From NCBI RefSeq assembly GCF_000241345.1, contig NZ_BAED01000034.1, positions 62,001-126,000 of the forward strand: 64,000 nucleotides of DNA. Direction: 5' to 3'. The stretch comes from Gordonia amarae NBRC 15530. GTDB taxonomy: Bacteria; Actinomycetota; Actinomycetes; Mycobacteriales; Mycobacteriaceae. Below the pieces are notes generated by a model. The model had not been told where the DNA came from, searched no databases, and saw only the letters and a program-made list of their open reading frames with translations. A program made the position numbers and the translations under genes. Of this stretch, positions 32,267-41,383 are shown in pieces (the first letter of the stretch is position 1; each line of letters opens with the position of its first letter).

Positions 32267-32962
32267 TCAGCGGCGACCGAGGTGCTCGGCCAGAAGCTTT
32301 GCGGAGATGTCGAAGTGACCTTCGGCGATGCGACGGGCGGAGGCGCCGTCGCGGGCGGAGAGGGCGCGGACGAGGTCCTCGTGGTCGTCGAGAGAACACG
32401 GAACCCGCTCAGGGAACAGGGCGAAGAAGCGGCGCGGGATCATTCGTCCCGCGTCGGAAAGCATTCCGATGAGGCGAGGTGAGCCGCACGCGCGGTTGAT
32501 GGCGGCGTGGAAGAGCCAGTTGAGGGTGGTGATGTCCTCGCCGGCCTGCGAGGCGATCCGGATTTCGCGCTGAAGCTCCTTGACGCGCAGCAGGTCTCGT
32601 TCGGAGATCTTGCCGGATGCCCATTGCGCGGCCACGCCTGAGAGCGCCGCCATCAGCTGGAAGTTCTCGATGGTCGATTCAGGGGTCACGCCGATGACGG
32701 TGACACCGCTGCGCTGCACCACCTTCACCAGGCCGTCCTGGGCGAGGGCCAGGCAGGCCTCGCGGACAGGGGTGCGGCTGGTGCCGAACTCGGCGGCGTA
32801 CTTGTCCAGGTCGATGCGCTCTCCGGGCGCCAGCTCGCCGGCCAGGATGCGTTCGCGCAGAACGTCACCGACACGCTCGCGTCCGGTACGACGATCCGCC
32901 GGGTCTGCGTCGACCTCACCGACCACCCAGGGGCCCTGCACTGCGTCACTCACCGGCCACAC
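32267..32962 (-). CDS. GntR-family regulator, FCD subfamily
   Basis: 231 residues. The winged helix is ERVGDVLRERILAGELAPGE followed by FGTSRTPVREACLALAQDGL. The FCD ligand-binding all-helical domain shows NWLFHAAINRACGSPRL and DDHEDLVRALSARD with its metal or ligand His residues. FCD regulators usually sense small carboxylates. It is transcribed divergently from the monooxygenase gene and is the obvious regulator of this catabolic cluster. The start is GTG 32962, with GTG 32953 as an alternative. Confidence 0.9.
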   Translation of the reverse strand: MWPVSDAVQGPWVVGEVDADPADRRTGRERVGDVLRERILAGELAPGERIDLDKYAAEFGTSRTPVREACLALAQDGLVKVVQRSGVTVIGVTPESTIENFQLMAALSGVAAQWASGKISERDLLRVKELQREIRIASQAGEDITTLNWLFHAAINRACGSPRLIGMLSDAGRMIPRRFFALFPERVPCSLDDHEDLVRALSARDGASARRIAEGHFDISAKLLAEHLGRR

Positions 32963-33043
32963 CTCTCATCCGACCTGCCCAGTATCACCGACCAGCATCC
33001 CCGATCGGAGGCCCCGCCCTTGACGGGCCGCGCTTGCGTCTAT

Positions 33044-33072
33044 AAATATATCAGTTATCCGGTGATACTTTT
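33044..33072. promoter_or_regulatory. AT-rich operator-like region before the monooxygenase gene
   Basis: AAATATATCAG (33044-33054) followed by TGATACTTTTA (33063-33073), imperfect relatives of the CTGATATATCAG site. The region lies 20-48 bp before the ATG, between the GntR and monooxygenase genes. Confidence 0.45.
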
Positions 33073-33091
33073 AAATCCGAGAGGCATACCA

Positions 33092-34504
33092 ATGACCGAA
33101 CCTCGTACCGACAAGCTCACCCTCGTCGCGTTCATGCAGGCATCCAACGTGTCGGTGTTCTCCGGCTCCTGGCGTTACCCCAGCTCAGCCGCCGACTACC
33201 TCGACCTGCGCTACTACCAGCGCATCGCCCGCACCCTCGAGGACGGCAAGTTCGACCTGATGTTCTTCGACGACCGCCTCGCCATGCCGTCGATCTACGG
33301 CAACTCCCCCGACGAGGCGATCCTGCGCGGCGCCCGGCCCATCAAGCTCGACCTGACCGCCATCCTCGGCGCGATGGCCGCCGCCACCGACCACCTGGGC
33401 CTGGGTGCCACCTACTCCACGACCTACTACGAGCCGTTCCACGTGGCCCGCACCTTCGCCACCCTCGACCACCTCAGCCGTGGCCGCGCCGCCTGGAACG
33501 TCGTCACCTCCGTCAACGACGCCGAGGCCCGCAACTTCAGCGTCGACGCCCACACCGAACACGACCGCCGCTACGACCGCGCCGACGAGTTCATCGACGT
33601 CGTCAGCAAGCTGTGGGATTCGTGGGAGGACGACGCGATCATCGACAACCGTGCCGACGCCGTGTTCGCCGACCCGGACAAGGTGCACGAGCTCGGCCAC
33701 AAGGGTGAGTTCTTCTCGGTACAGGGACCGCTGACCGTGCCCCGCACGCCACAGGGCCGCCCTGTCATCATCCAGGCCGGCCAGTCCGGCCGCGGCCGCG
33801 AATTCGCCGGCAAGTGGGCCGATCTCATCTTCACCAGCGCCCCCAGCCAGGCACTCGCACAGGCTCATTACACCGACCAGAAGGCGACGATCGCCGCCGA
33901 GGGCCGCGACCCGGACAACGTCCGCATCCTGCCGATGGTGTACGTGATCACCGGTGAGACCGAGGACATCGCCCGCCAGAAGGAGGCGATCTTCCTCAAC
34001 GAACTCGTCCACCCGCAGGCCTCCCTCGCGCTGCTGTCGGAGGTCACCAACTACGACTTCTCCGGCCACAGCCTCGACGACGAGATCACCGACGAACTCG
34101 TCGACAACATCTCCGGTATCCGCGGCCTGGTGCAGGGTGTCAAGAAGCACCTCGGCGATCAGCCGATGACGCTGCGGGTGCTGGCCAATCACCGCGCCAC
34201 CCTGTTGCAGGGCCCGCGCTTCGTGGGCACCGGCGAACAGATCGCCGAGCAGATGGCCGACTGGTTCCAGTCCCGCTCGTGCGACGGATTCGTCATCGCC
34301 GCAACCCATTTCCCGGGCGCGTTCGAGGACTTCACCCGCCTGGTGGTGCCGGTACTGCAGGATCGCGGTCTGATGCGCACCGACTACACCGGCAACACGC
34401 TGCGCGAGAACCTGGGCCTGGAACGCCCCGCCAACCACTTCACCACGCCGGCCGGTGCCGACGACGCCACCGCCGAACCCCTCCCCGAGGCCGTCGGTGT
34501 CTGA
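33092..34504 (+). CDS. LLM class FMN-dependent monooxygenase, NtaA/SnaA/DszA family
   Basis: 470-residue two-component flavin monooxygenase. Family features are KLTLVAFMQASNVSVFSGSW, MFFDDRLAMPSIYG, TATDHLGLGATYSTTYYEPF-like STTYYEPFHVARTFATLDHL, GRAAWNVVTSVND, and PVIIQAGQSGRGREFAGKWA. Members oxidise aminopolycarboxylates, sulfones or related compounds using reduced FMN from a separate reductase, here probably the product of 31623-32159. A GAGAGG site precedes the ATG. It overlaps the CoA-transferase start by 8 bp. Confidence 0.9.
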   Translation: MTEPRTDKLTLVAFMQASNVSVFSGSWRYPSSAADYLDLRYYQRIARTLEDGKFDLMFFDDRLAMPSIYGNSPDEAILRGARPIKLDLTAILGAMAAATDHLGLGATYSTTYYEPFHVARTFATLDHLSRGRAAWNVVTSVNDAEARNFSVDAHTEHDRRYDRADEFIDVVSKLWDSWEDDAIIDNRADAVFADPDKVHELGHKGEFFSVQGPLTVPRTPQGRPVIIQAGQSGRGREFAGKWADLIFTSAPSQALAQAHYTDQKATIAAEGRDPDNVRILPMVYVITGETEDIARQKEAIFLNELVHPQASLALLSEVTNYDFSGHSLDDEITDELVDNISGIRGLVQGVKKHLGDQPMTLRVLANHRATLLQGPRFVGTGEQIAEQMADWFQSRSCDGFVIAATHFPGAFEDFTRLVVPVLQDRGLMRTDYTGNTLRENLGLERPANHFTTPAGADDATAEPLPEAVGV

Positions 34505-35717
34505 GCAGGAGAACACCCCGCCCCGCAGCACCATGCTGTCGGGGATCCGGGTGCTGGACATGGCAACCCTGGCCGCAGCCCCGCTCGCGGCCACCTACCT
34601 CGGCGAGTTCGGCGCCGACGTGATCAAGGTGGAACAACCGCAGGGCGGCGACGCCATCCGCGGCTGGGGCGTACAGCGCAACGGTATCGGGCTGATGTGG
34701 AAGAGCGTGGGCCGCAACAAACGTTCGGTCACCATCGACCTGCGCACCGACGACGGCCAGAAATTGCTGCGCGAGCTGGCCACCCAGTGCGACGTGGTGA
34801 TCGCCAACACCCGGCCGCTGACCCTGCGCAAGTGGGGCCTGGACTATGAGCAACTGCGACAGGTCAATCCGAAGCTGGTGATGCTGCACATCACCGGCTT
34901 CGGCCTCGAAGGCCCCAAGGCGCCGCGGCCCGGCTTCGGCACGCTCGGCGAGGCGATGAGCGGCTTCGCCCACCTCACCGGCGAAGCCGACGGCCCGCCG
35001 ACGCTGCCCGCGTTCATGCTGGCCGACGGCGTGGCCTCGCTCAACGCCGCCTACGCGGTGATGATGGCCCTCTACCACCGCGACGTGCACGGCGCCGACG
35101 GCCAGCTCATCGACATCAACCTGATCGACCCGCTCGCCCGGCTCGTCGAACAGTCCCTGCTCACCTACGACCAGACCGGCGAGATCCCGCGCCGGGCCGG
35201 CAACAAATGGGATATCTCCGCGCCCCGCAACACCTATCGCACCTCCGACGACAAATGGCTCGCCTTGTCGGCGAGCGCGCCGACCATCGCGATGCGGGTG
35301 TTCCGGGCCATCGGGCGTGAGGATCTGGTGGAGCACAATGACTTCGCCGACCCGCAGCGCCGACTGGCCCGGGCCACCGAGGTCGATTCGATCGTCGCCG
35401 CATGGGTCTCGGCACGCACACTCGACGAGGCGATGCGGGTGTTCGAGGACGCCGAGATCGCCGCCGCCCCCGTCTACGACATCACCGACCTCATCGACGA
35501 CGAGCAGATGAAGGCGCGTGGGGTGTTCGTCCGCATCGACGACGACGACCTCGACAGCATGCTGGTGCAGGCGCCGGTCCCCCGGTTCTCCGGCAGCGAG
35601 GGCATCGTCGACTCCCTCGGTCCGGCGCTGGGCGCACATACCGACGACGTGCTGGCTGAGGTCCTCGGCATGGACGCGGCGTCGATCGCCGACCTGCACG
35701 CCCGCAATATCGTCTGA
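34497..35717 (+). CDS. CaiB/BaiF family class III CoA-transferase
   Basis: 406 residues. Opening motif MLSGIRVLDMATLAAAPLAA, then GADVIKVEQPQGGD, NKRSVTIDLR and GFGTLGEAMSG. The catalytic Asp is in FMLADGVASL (about residue 177), with IDINLIDPLARLVEQ following. It transfers CoA between carboxylic acids through an aspartyl-CoA intermediate. The GTG start overlaps the monooxygenase gene, with a GAGG site upstream; ATG 34533 is a later alternative. It presumably activates the substrate cleaved by the lyase encoded next. Confidence 0.88.
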   Translation: MSEQENTPPRSTMLSGIRVLDMATLAAAPLAATYLGEFGADVIKVEQPQGGDAIRGWGVQRNGIGLMWKSVGRNKRSVTIDLRTDDGQKLLRELATQCDVVIANTRPLTLRKWGLDYEQLRQVNPKLVMLHITGFGLEGPKAPRPGFGTLGEAMSGFAHLTGEADGPPTLPAFMLADGVASLNAAYAVMMALYHRDVHGADGQLIDINLIDPLARLVEQSLLTYDQTGEIPRRAGNKWDISAPRNTYRTSDDKWLALSASAPTIAMRVFRAIGREDLVEHNDFADPQRRLARATEVDSIVAAWVSARTLDEAMRVFEDAEIAAAPVYDITDLIDDEQMKARGVFVRIDDDDLDSMLVQAPVPRFSGSEGIVDSLGPALGAHTDDVLAEVLGMDAASIADLHARNIV

Positions 35718-35747
35718 CACAGAACTGCGAGAGAAGGCCTTTCACTG

Positions 35748-36659
35748 ATGACCACCCTCACCCGTCCCATCCGCAGGCGATCGGAGCTGGCCACCCCGGC
35801 CTCCAATGAGCGCATGTTCGCCAAGGCCGCCGCGTCGGCGGCCGACATGGTGTTCCTCGACCTGGAGGACGCCTGCGCCCCCGCGCTCCGGAAGGAGTCG
35901 CGGACCAAGGTCGTGCACGCCCTCAACGACTACGACTGGGGTGAGACCGCCCGCGCCGTGCGCATCAACGACATCTCCACACACTGGGCGTACGGCGACA
36001 TCATCGAGGTCGTCACCGGTGCGGGCGCCAACCTCGACACCATCGTCGTCCCCAAGGTCACCGCGGCCCGGGACGTGTGGTGGGTCGACGTCCTGCTCAC
36101 CCAGCTCGAGACGGATCTGAACCTCACGCGGCAGATCCGGCTCGAAGTGCTCATCGAGGATGTCGCCGGTGTCGCGCACGCCGAGGAGATCGCCACCTCC
36201 AGCCCGCGCCTGGACGCGCTGATCTTCGGCGCAGGCGACCTGAGCGTCTCGCAGGGCGCCCGCGTGGACACCAATTTCGTTCCGCGCGACCCGTATCCGG
36301 GCGATTTCTGGCACTACGCCCGGATGACCGTGCTCACCGCGGCCCGGATCGCCGGGATCCTCGCCATCGACGCCCCCTACCCCGACTTCGCCGACGCCGA
36401 GGGCTATGAGCAACAGGCCCGGTACGCGGCCGCGCTCGGTTACAACGGGAAGTGGGCGATCCACCCCTCCCAGATCGAACTCGCCAACAAGGTGTATTCG
36501 CCGACGCCCGAGGAGGTTTCCCGGGCCCGGCGCAATCTGGAGGCCTATCGCGACGCCGAGGCCCGCGGTCTGGGCGCCACCAGTGTCGACGGCCAGCTCG
36601 TCGACGCCGCCCACGTCAAGCTCGCCCAGGCCGTGCTGGCACAGGCCGAGGGAAGCTAG
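35748..36659 (+). CDS. HpcH/HpaI aldolase / CitE-like acyl-CoA lyase (copy 2)
   Basis: 303 residues. Motifs are RRRSELATPASN, FLDLEDACAPALRKESR, VRINDISTHWAYGD, VPKVTAARD, LEVLIEDVAGVAHAEEIATS, FGAGDLSVSQGA and GYNGKWAIHPSQIELAN. It is only a distant paralogue of the lyase at 30.6 kb: the substrate-binding Glu of IQIENAKG is replaced in context by LIEDVAG. It closes the monooxygenase / CoA-transferase / lyase operon, 30 bp after the transferase, and is followed by a large palindromic element. Confidence 0.87.
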   Translation: MTTLTRPIRRRSELATPASNERMFAKAAASAADMVFLDLEDACAPALRKESRTKVVHALNDYDWGETARAVRINDISTHWAYGDIIEVVTGAGANLDTIVVPKVTAARDVWWVDVLLTQLETDLNLTRQIRLEVLIEDVAGVAHAEEIATSSPRLDALIFGAGDLSVSQGARVDTNFVPRDPYPGDFWHYARMTVLTAARIAGILAIDAPYPDFADAEGYEQQARYAAALGYNGKWAIHPSQIELANKVYSPTPEEVSRARRNLEAYRDAEARGLGATSVDGQLVDAAHVKLAQAVLAQAEGS

Positions 36660-36672
36660 CGAAACCCCCTAC

Positions 36673-36823
36673 GCCGGTTGAGGTGCGAAGAGCCGCTAGG
36701 CGATGAGCCTCGAAACCCCGTAAACGTGACAATGTCCGCAACCGCTTTCGACGGTGGTTGCGGACATTGTCGCGTTACGGGGTTTCGAGGCTCATCGCTA
36801 ACGCTCCTCGCACCTCAACCGGC
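36673..36823. repeat. palindromic intergenic element, copy 2
   Basis: 151-bp nearly perfect palindrome. It has 16-bp outer arms (GCCGGTTGAGGTGCGA), 22-bp inner arms beginning GATGAGCCTCGAAACC, and a further GACAATGTCCGCAACC stem around an 11-nt centre. Outer and GAGCCTCGAAA arms match copy 1, while the central parts differ. It lies between convergent genes (lyase copy 2 and glpR). Confidence 0.9.
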
Positions 36824-36836
36824 GAGGGCGGTGGGG

Positions 36837-38153
36837 TCAGCCGACGGCGCGGCGGTATTCCTCGTCGGAGGTGCCGTCGAAGTACAAGCGGCGCGGCCCG
36901 CTGGGCAGATGCTCGAACACCGGATCCTCGTCGTCGATCTCAAGGACGACGGCTCCGCCCGGGCGACGGCGGCGCGGCGGTTCGGGCACGACAGGACGGA
37001 TCCGCGACTGCTGTTCCTCCTGCTCGCGGCGGCGGGCCTCCTCGCGCCGCAGGCGGGCGGCACGGGCCGCACGCTGTGCCCGGGACTGCTGTTCGCGGAC
37101 GACGGCCCGACGCAGAAATGCCAGGTAAGCCACCAGGCTCACCGTGGCCAGTGCCATCACGACCCAACCGACCAGGCCGAGCACGATACCGGCGATGATC
37201 GAACCGAAGAACAGTGCGACAAATCCGATGAGTACCCGCTGACGTTCCTTGTAGCGGGCGTCGGAGTGCTTGTCGGCCAGGCTTTCCTTGGAACGCGACG
37301 GCGAAACCCTGCGCGGCACAGTGGTGGTCACCGGGGCCTGCTCAACCCGCGCAGGACCCGGCTTCGCCTCGGCAAGCAGATCGTCATCAATCAGATCGTC
37401 TTCCAGATCGTCGGCAGGCTCGGTATCACCCAGGTCGTCGGACTCGTCCTCCAGATCCCCGGTCTCCTCCGGTTCCCCGGTCCGATCCAGATCCACTGTC
37501 TCGTCCAGATCATCGGACTCGTTGACGGCCTCGTCCGACTCATAGTATTCGCCTGCGGCCGTATCTGTCTCGGTGTCCGTCGGAGATCCGACGATATCCG
37601 CGTCGAGATCGACACCCACGGCGGAGGTCACGCGCAGTTCCGCGGTGACCTCGTTGTCCGCGTCGGCACCCTCGGTGTCTGCGTCGGCACTCTCGGTGTC
37701 AGCGGTGCCGCTGTCGGGAGTCTCGACATCGGTCACGTCCGTATCGGCATCGGCGGTGGCGGCATCGACGTCCTCGACGGGGCTGACCTCCGTGTCGCGC
37801 TCGGCGTCGACTCCGGCCTCATCGTCGGCGGAGTCCTCGGTGTCCGCCTCCGCGACACCGGTCACGGACTCGTCGTCCGCGGCCTTCTCGGCCCGGAGTT
37901 CGGCTTCCTTCTTCTCCAGCAGTGCGATCGCCGTGGCCGACGGGGTGCGGGAGGGTTTGTGTGCCGGATCCGACGGATGCGCGCCGGGCTTCTTGCGGCC
38001 CGCGGTCGCCCGCCCGCCGCGGTGCAGCGTGCGCGTCGAGGTCGCGACCGTCGTAGACTTACGCACCTGCGGCCTGCCCCTGTTGATCACCATCGGCACC
38101 AGCACAAACAGCCAGACGGCGACGAGGCAGATCCATAGGACGGAGTTCGGCAT
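36837..38153 (-). CDS. glpR: divisome-associated membrane protein GlpR (SepX-like)
   Basis: 438 residues. The N-terminal membrane helix is VLWICLVAVWLFVLVPMVIN. A long Asp/Glu/Thr-rich disordered region (about 85-280) follows, then two membrane helices (about 312-355) and an Arg/Glu-rich coiled C-terminus ending EEYRRAVG. This architecture and its position with moeA/glp and galU match the mycobacterial Rv0996/SepX-GlpR protein, the membrane receptor for the gephyrin-like Glp at the division site. The very acidic middle region is longer than I would expect for the family. Confidence 0.8.
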   Translation of the reverse strand: MPNSVLWICLVAVWLFVLVPMVINRGRPQVRKSTTVATSTRTLHRGGRATAGRKKPGAHPSDPAHKPSRTPSATAIALLEKKEAELRAEKAADDESVTGVAEADTEDSADDEAGVDAERDTEVSPVEDVDAATADADTDVTDVETPDSGTADTESADADTEGADADNEVTAELRVTSAVGVDLDADIVGSPTDTETDTAAGEYYESDEAVNESDDLDETVDLDRTGEPEETGDLEDESDDLGDTEPADDLEDDLIDDDLLAEAKPGPARVEQAPVTTTVPRRVSPSRSKESLADKHSDARYKERQRVLIGFVALFFGSIIAGIVLGLVGWVVMALATVSLVAYLAFLRRAVVREQQSRAQRAARAARLRREEARRREQEEQQSRIRPVVPEPPRRRRPGGAVVLEIDDEDPVFEHLPSGPRRLYFDGTSDEEYRRAVG

Positions 38154-38288
38154 CGGATCACTCCTTCACTCATGCTGCAACCGCCACTCTGGTCACATTG
38201 CCACCGTGAACAATCTATGCTGCATCACCGATGACATGAGGTAGACGCGCCGAGACGAACCGGATTGGCCGCCGTTCTCAGGAAACGT

Positions 38289-38948
38289 TCAGTAGCTCGC
38301 GCGGCCCGACCGGACGAGGGCCTCCACCGCGGTGCCCGGAAGATCCTCGACGGTGAGCGCGAACAACAGGTGATCGCGCCACCGCGAATCGACATCCATG
38401 TAGCGCTCGAGCAGGCCCTCTGTGCGGAATCCGACCTTCTTGAGCACCGCCTGCGAGGCCTCGTTGGCCGGTTGCACGGTCGCGTCGAGACGGTGCAGGC
38501 CGACCCGGCCGAAACAGTGGTCGACACCGAGCGCCACGGCCGCGGTGGCGATGCCCCCACCGAAGTGATCCGAGTCGATCCAGTAGCCGATCCACGCGCT
38601 GCGCACGGCGCCGCGCTGGATGTTCCCGACGGTCAGTTGTCCCACGTACTGCCCGTCGAGCTCGATGACATACGGCAGTACGGTGCCCCGCCTGGCCTCC
38701 GATTTGAGGGCCGAGTACAGCGGCCCCCACTGGCTGCGATGATGACGCTGCACCCAGGAACCGATGCCGGTCGGCTCCCAGGGCACCAGCGTCTTCTCGT
38801 TTCGGGTGCGCAGTTCGCTCCAGATCGCGCCGTCACGCGACCGGATCGGCCGCACCGTCACCGCGCCGGCCGAGGTCCGCAGCGGACCGAGAGTCGACTG
38901 CCACACCCTGGTGTGCGGACCGCCCAGCCAATTCAGCACACCAACCAC
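38289..38948 (-). CDS. GNAT acetyltransferase, RimJ-like
   Basis: 219 residues. RimJ/RimL signature VTVRPIRSRDGAIWSELRTR near residue 30, GQLTVGNIQRGAVRSAWIGY, GGGIATAAVALGVDHCFGRV, and LDATVQPANEASQAVLKKVG followed by GLLERYMDV. It probably acetylates protein N-termini or small amines. The position between glpR and moeA corresponds to M. tuberculosis Rv0995. The GTG start at 38948 is the most likely. Confidence 0.88.
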   Translation of the reverse strand: MVGVLNWLGGPHTRVWQSTLGPLRTSAGAVTVRPIRSRDGAIWSELRTRNEKTLVPWEPTGIGSWVQRHHRSQWGPLYSALKSEARRGTVLPYVIELDGQYVGQLTVGNIQRGAVRSAWIGYWIDSDHFGGGIATAAVALGVDHCFGRVGLHRLDATVQPANEASQAVLKKVGFRTEGLLERYMDVDSRWRDHLLFALTVEDLPGTAVEALVRSGRASY

Positions 38949-38987
38949 CTTGACAAAGGGACGGGCCTGTTGCGGGACTCGCGCCGA

Positions 38988-39704
38988 TCAGACCGGGCGG
39001 AAGCCGGCGCCGTAGCCGCCGTAGTAGTTGAGCTGGTCGAGCACGACCGACACCTTGGTGGCGATCATCGGCGAGTAGATCGGGATCGCCGGATGCAGGC
39101 ACTCGACGATGATGCCCGCGTTGGTGAACGGGATCGCCACGCCCGCGCCGCCGGTCAGGATGCCGACGAGCTTGCCGCCCGCGATCACCGGTCCGCCCGA
39201 GTCACCGGGGGCCGCGCAGACGTAGCTGAGGGTCTCGTAGCTGCGCGGACTGTTCTCGATCACCTGGCCGCACGAGTAACCGGTGGTGCGGCCCGACTTG
39301 CAGACCCGCGCACCCGCTGCCGGGTGCTGCCCGATCGAGGTGACGGTGGCCTTGCCGACCGTCCGCACTCCGCGCACCACAGCCTTGTTGAAGTTGATAA
39401 CCGAGTAGTCGACCTGCTTGTTCTTGGCCACAATGGTGCCGATCACGCCGGAGCGCCGGTTCTCCAGCGCCACCTTGGAACCCACGTTGCCGCAGTGCCC
39501 GGCGCTCAGGCCGATCAGCCGGCCGGCCTTGTCGTGGCCGGCGACGGCGAGGGTGCAGGCGGCCGAGGCGTCGACGACGATCGCCGTGCCGGGACCGACG
39601 GTGAAGCCCGGGGCCGCCTGCGCGGGCGACGAGACGAGCCCGGTGGGAATCAGGACGGCGAGCACTCCGGCGAGAGCGACCAGGATCCGCGAGGCGGTAG
39701 GCAT
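38988..39704 (-). CDS. secreted chymotrypsin-like (S1) serine protease
   Basis: 238 residues. A Sec signal peptide ends at about residue 30 (SPAQA-A). The catalytic triad is intact: His70 in LSAGHCG, Asp99 in QVDYSVI and Ser169 in PGDSGGPV. Cysteine pairs (C50/C71-type, C136/C145, C163/C207) fit the streptogrisin/S1 fold. No pro-domain is visible. The gene splits the usual rimJ-moeA adjacency and is transcribed in the same direction. A GGAGA site precedes the ATG at 39704. Confidence 0.88.
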   Translation of the reverse strand: MPTASRILVALAGVLAVLIPTGLVSSPAQAAPGFTVGPGTAIVVDASAACTLAVAGHDKAGRLIGLSAGHCGNVGSKVALENRRSGVIGTIVAKNKQVDYSVINFNKAVVRGVRTVGKATVTSIGQHPAAGARVCKSGRTTGYSCGQVIENSPRSYETLSYVCAAPGDSGGPVIAGGKLVGILTGGAGVAIPFTNAGIIVECLHPAIPIYSPMIATKVSVVLDQLNYYGGYGAGFRPV

Positions 39705-39974
39705 AAATCTCCGATCGAGATGGACGGCATCGGACACAGCGCCGTCCCGTGGGGACCACGACTGTGAGGGGCGAAACACGACCGCGACTTTAGCGCACCG
39801 GTCACCACCGCATCGGCGGCGAGTCAGGACACTGTGCACCCGGAGACGGATCAGATCACCCTCCGAGAGCGTAGCCGACCCGTCGGCACACCGATAGTCG
39901 CATCACGCGACTCTCCTGTCACAAAATCGTCGCTGTCCCCAGCCTTGGTGACAGGCGCTCCTGGTCCCGGGGCG

Positions 39975-41279
39975 TCAGCCGCGCTGGGCGAGGAAGGCCA
40001 CCTCGACCTCGTCGCCGGTGCTCAGTTCCTCGACCTCAGGCTCGACGACGATCAGGCAGTTGGCCTCGGCCAGCTCGGCGAGCAGGTGCGACGACCCCGT
40101 CGGCGAGGCGCCGAGCACCTGCACCAGATACTCCCCCGACCGTTCGTCACGCATCAGTTGTCCGCGCAGGTAGCCCTTGCGCCCGGCCGCCGACACGATC
40201 GGCCCGATGGTTCGGGCCCGCACCGTGCGCCGCATCGGCTGCCGCTTGCCCAAGGCGATCCTGATCAGCGGACGGACCATCACCTCGAACGCCACCAGCG
40301 CGCTCACCGGATTGGCCGGCAGCAGAAAGGTGGGCACCTCGTCACGGCCGAGCCTGCCGAACCCCTGTACGGAGCCCGGGTGCATGGCGATGCGGGCGAC
40401 CTCCAGATCGCCGAGATCACTGAGCGCGTTGACCACCGCGCGCGAGGCACTGCCGCCGACCGCGCCGGTGATCACCACGATCTCAGACCGGATCAGCTGG
40501 GCCTCCACCACCTCACGCATCCGGGAGGTGTCGCGTTCGGCGATCCCGACCCGGTTCACGTCGGCACCGGCGTCGCGGCCGGCCGCGGCCAGCGCGTAGC
40601 TGTTGACGTCGAAGACCTGACCCGGCCCCGGTTCGCGGTCGATGTCGACGAGCTCGTTGCCGATCGAGATCACCGACATGCGCGGGCGGGGATGCACCAG
40701 GACGCGTGCCTGCCCGACCGCCGCCAGCAGCCCCACCTGGGCCGCGCCGATGATCGAACCGGCGCGTACCGCGACATCCCCGGGGGCCACGTCGTCGCCG
40801 ACGCGGCGGATGTAGTCGCCGCTGCCGACGCCGTGCCCGATTTTCACGCGCTGCTCGCCGCCGTCGGTCCAGCGCAGCGGCACCACGGCATCGGCGAGGG
40901 TCGGCATCGGGGCGCCCGTCTCGACGCGCACCGCCTGACGCGGCTGCAACCGGGTGGGGGTGCGGGCACCGGGTGACACATCGCCGACCACGGGTAACCC
41001 GACGATCAACGGTTCGCCCGCCTCCAGGTCGACGAACTCGGCACCGCCGGGATCGAAGTCGTCGAGGTCCTCGGGGGCGAGTTGACCGGCCAGCGCGACG
41101 TCGACCGCCCGCACGGCATAGCCGTCGACCGCGGCCTGGTCGAACCCCGGCATCGGCCGCTCCACGACGACCTCTTCGGCGCACATCAGGCCCTGGGCCT
41201 CGGAAATCGCCACCCGCACGGGCCGCGGCGCAACCGCCGCCGCGGTCACCAAAGTCAGATGATCCTCGACCGAACGCAT
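39975..41279 (-). CDS. glp: molybdopterin molybdenumtransferase / gephyrin-like Glp
   Basis: 434-residue MoeA-family protein. Domain landmarks are AVDGYAVRAVDV (N-terminal), RVETGAPMPTLADAVVP, and the MogA-like domain (VISIGNELVD, DVNSYALAAAGRD, VVITGAVGGSASRAVVNALS) with LPANPVSALVAFE. In C. glutamicum and mycobacteria this moeA1-type gene beside glpR encodes Glp, which has moonlighting function in FtsZ/Wag31-linked division. The altered GGVS region (GAVGGSASRAV instead of GGVSVGD) supports the Glp reading over a catalytic MoeA. A direct molybdenum role is uncertain. Confidence 0.87.
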   Translation of the reverse strand: MRSVEDHLTLVTAAAVAPRPVRVAISEAQGLMCAEEVVVERPMPGFDQAAVDGYAVRAVDVALAGQLAPEDLDDFDPGGAEFVDLEAGEPLIVGLPVVGDVSPGARTPTRLQPRQAVRVETGAPMPTLADAVVPLRWTDGGEQRVKIGHGVGSGDYIRRVGDDVAPGDVAVRAGSIIGAAQVGLLAAVGQARVLVHPRPRMSVISIGNELVDIDREPGPGQVFDVNSYALAAAGRDAGADVNRVGIAERDTSRMREVVEAQLIRSEIVVITGAVGGSASRAVVNALSDLGDLEVARIAMHPGSVQGFGRLGRDEVPTFLLPANPVSALVAFEVMVRPLIRIALGKRQPMRRTVRARTIGPIVSAAGRKGYLRGQLMRDERSGEYLVQVLGASPTGSSHLLAELAEANCLIVVEPEVEELSTGDEVEVAFLAQRG

Positions 41280-41383
41280 GTCACCTCTCGCACCTCAAGA
41301 ACTGCCGGTGCAACGTTATCCGGCCGTGACCCGATGGGAAAGCAGGCGCGCTGAGTGGGGGCCCAGGTGCGCCGAGCGGCGCG

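Noticed and set aside
39916..39954. CTGTCAC / GTGACAG inverted repeat downstream of moeA
   Set aside because: Short 7-bp arms and a 25-nt loop; too weak for a terminator call.
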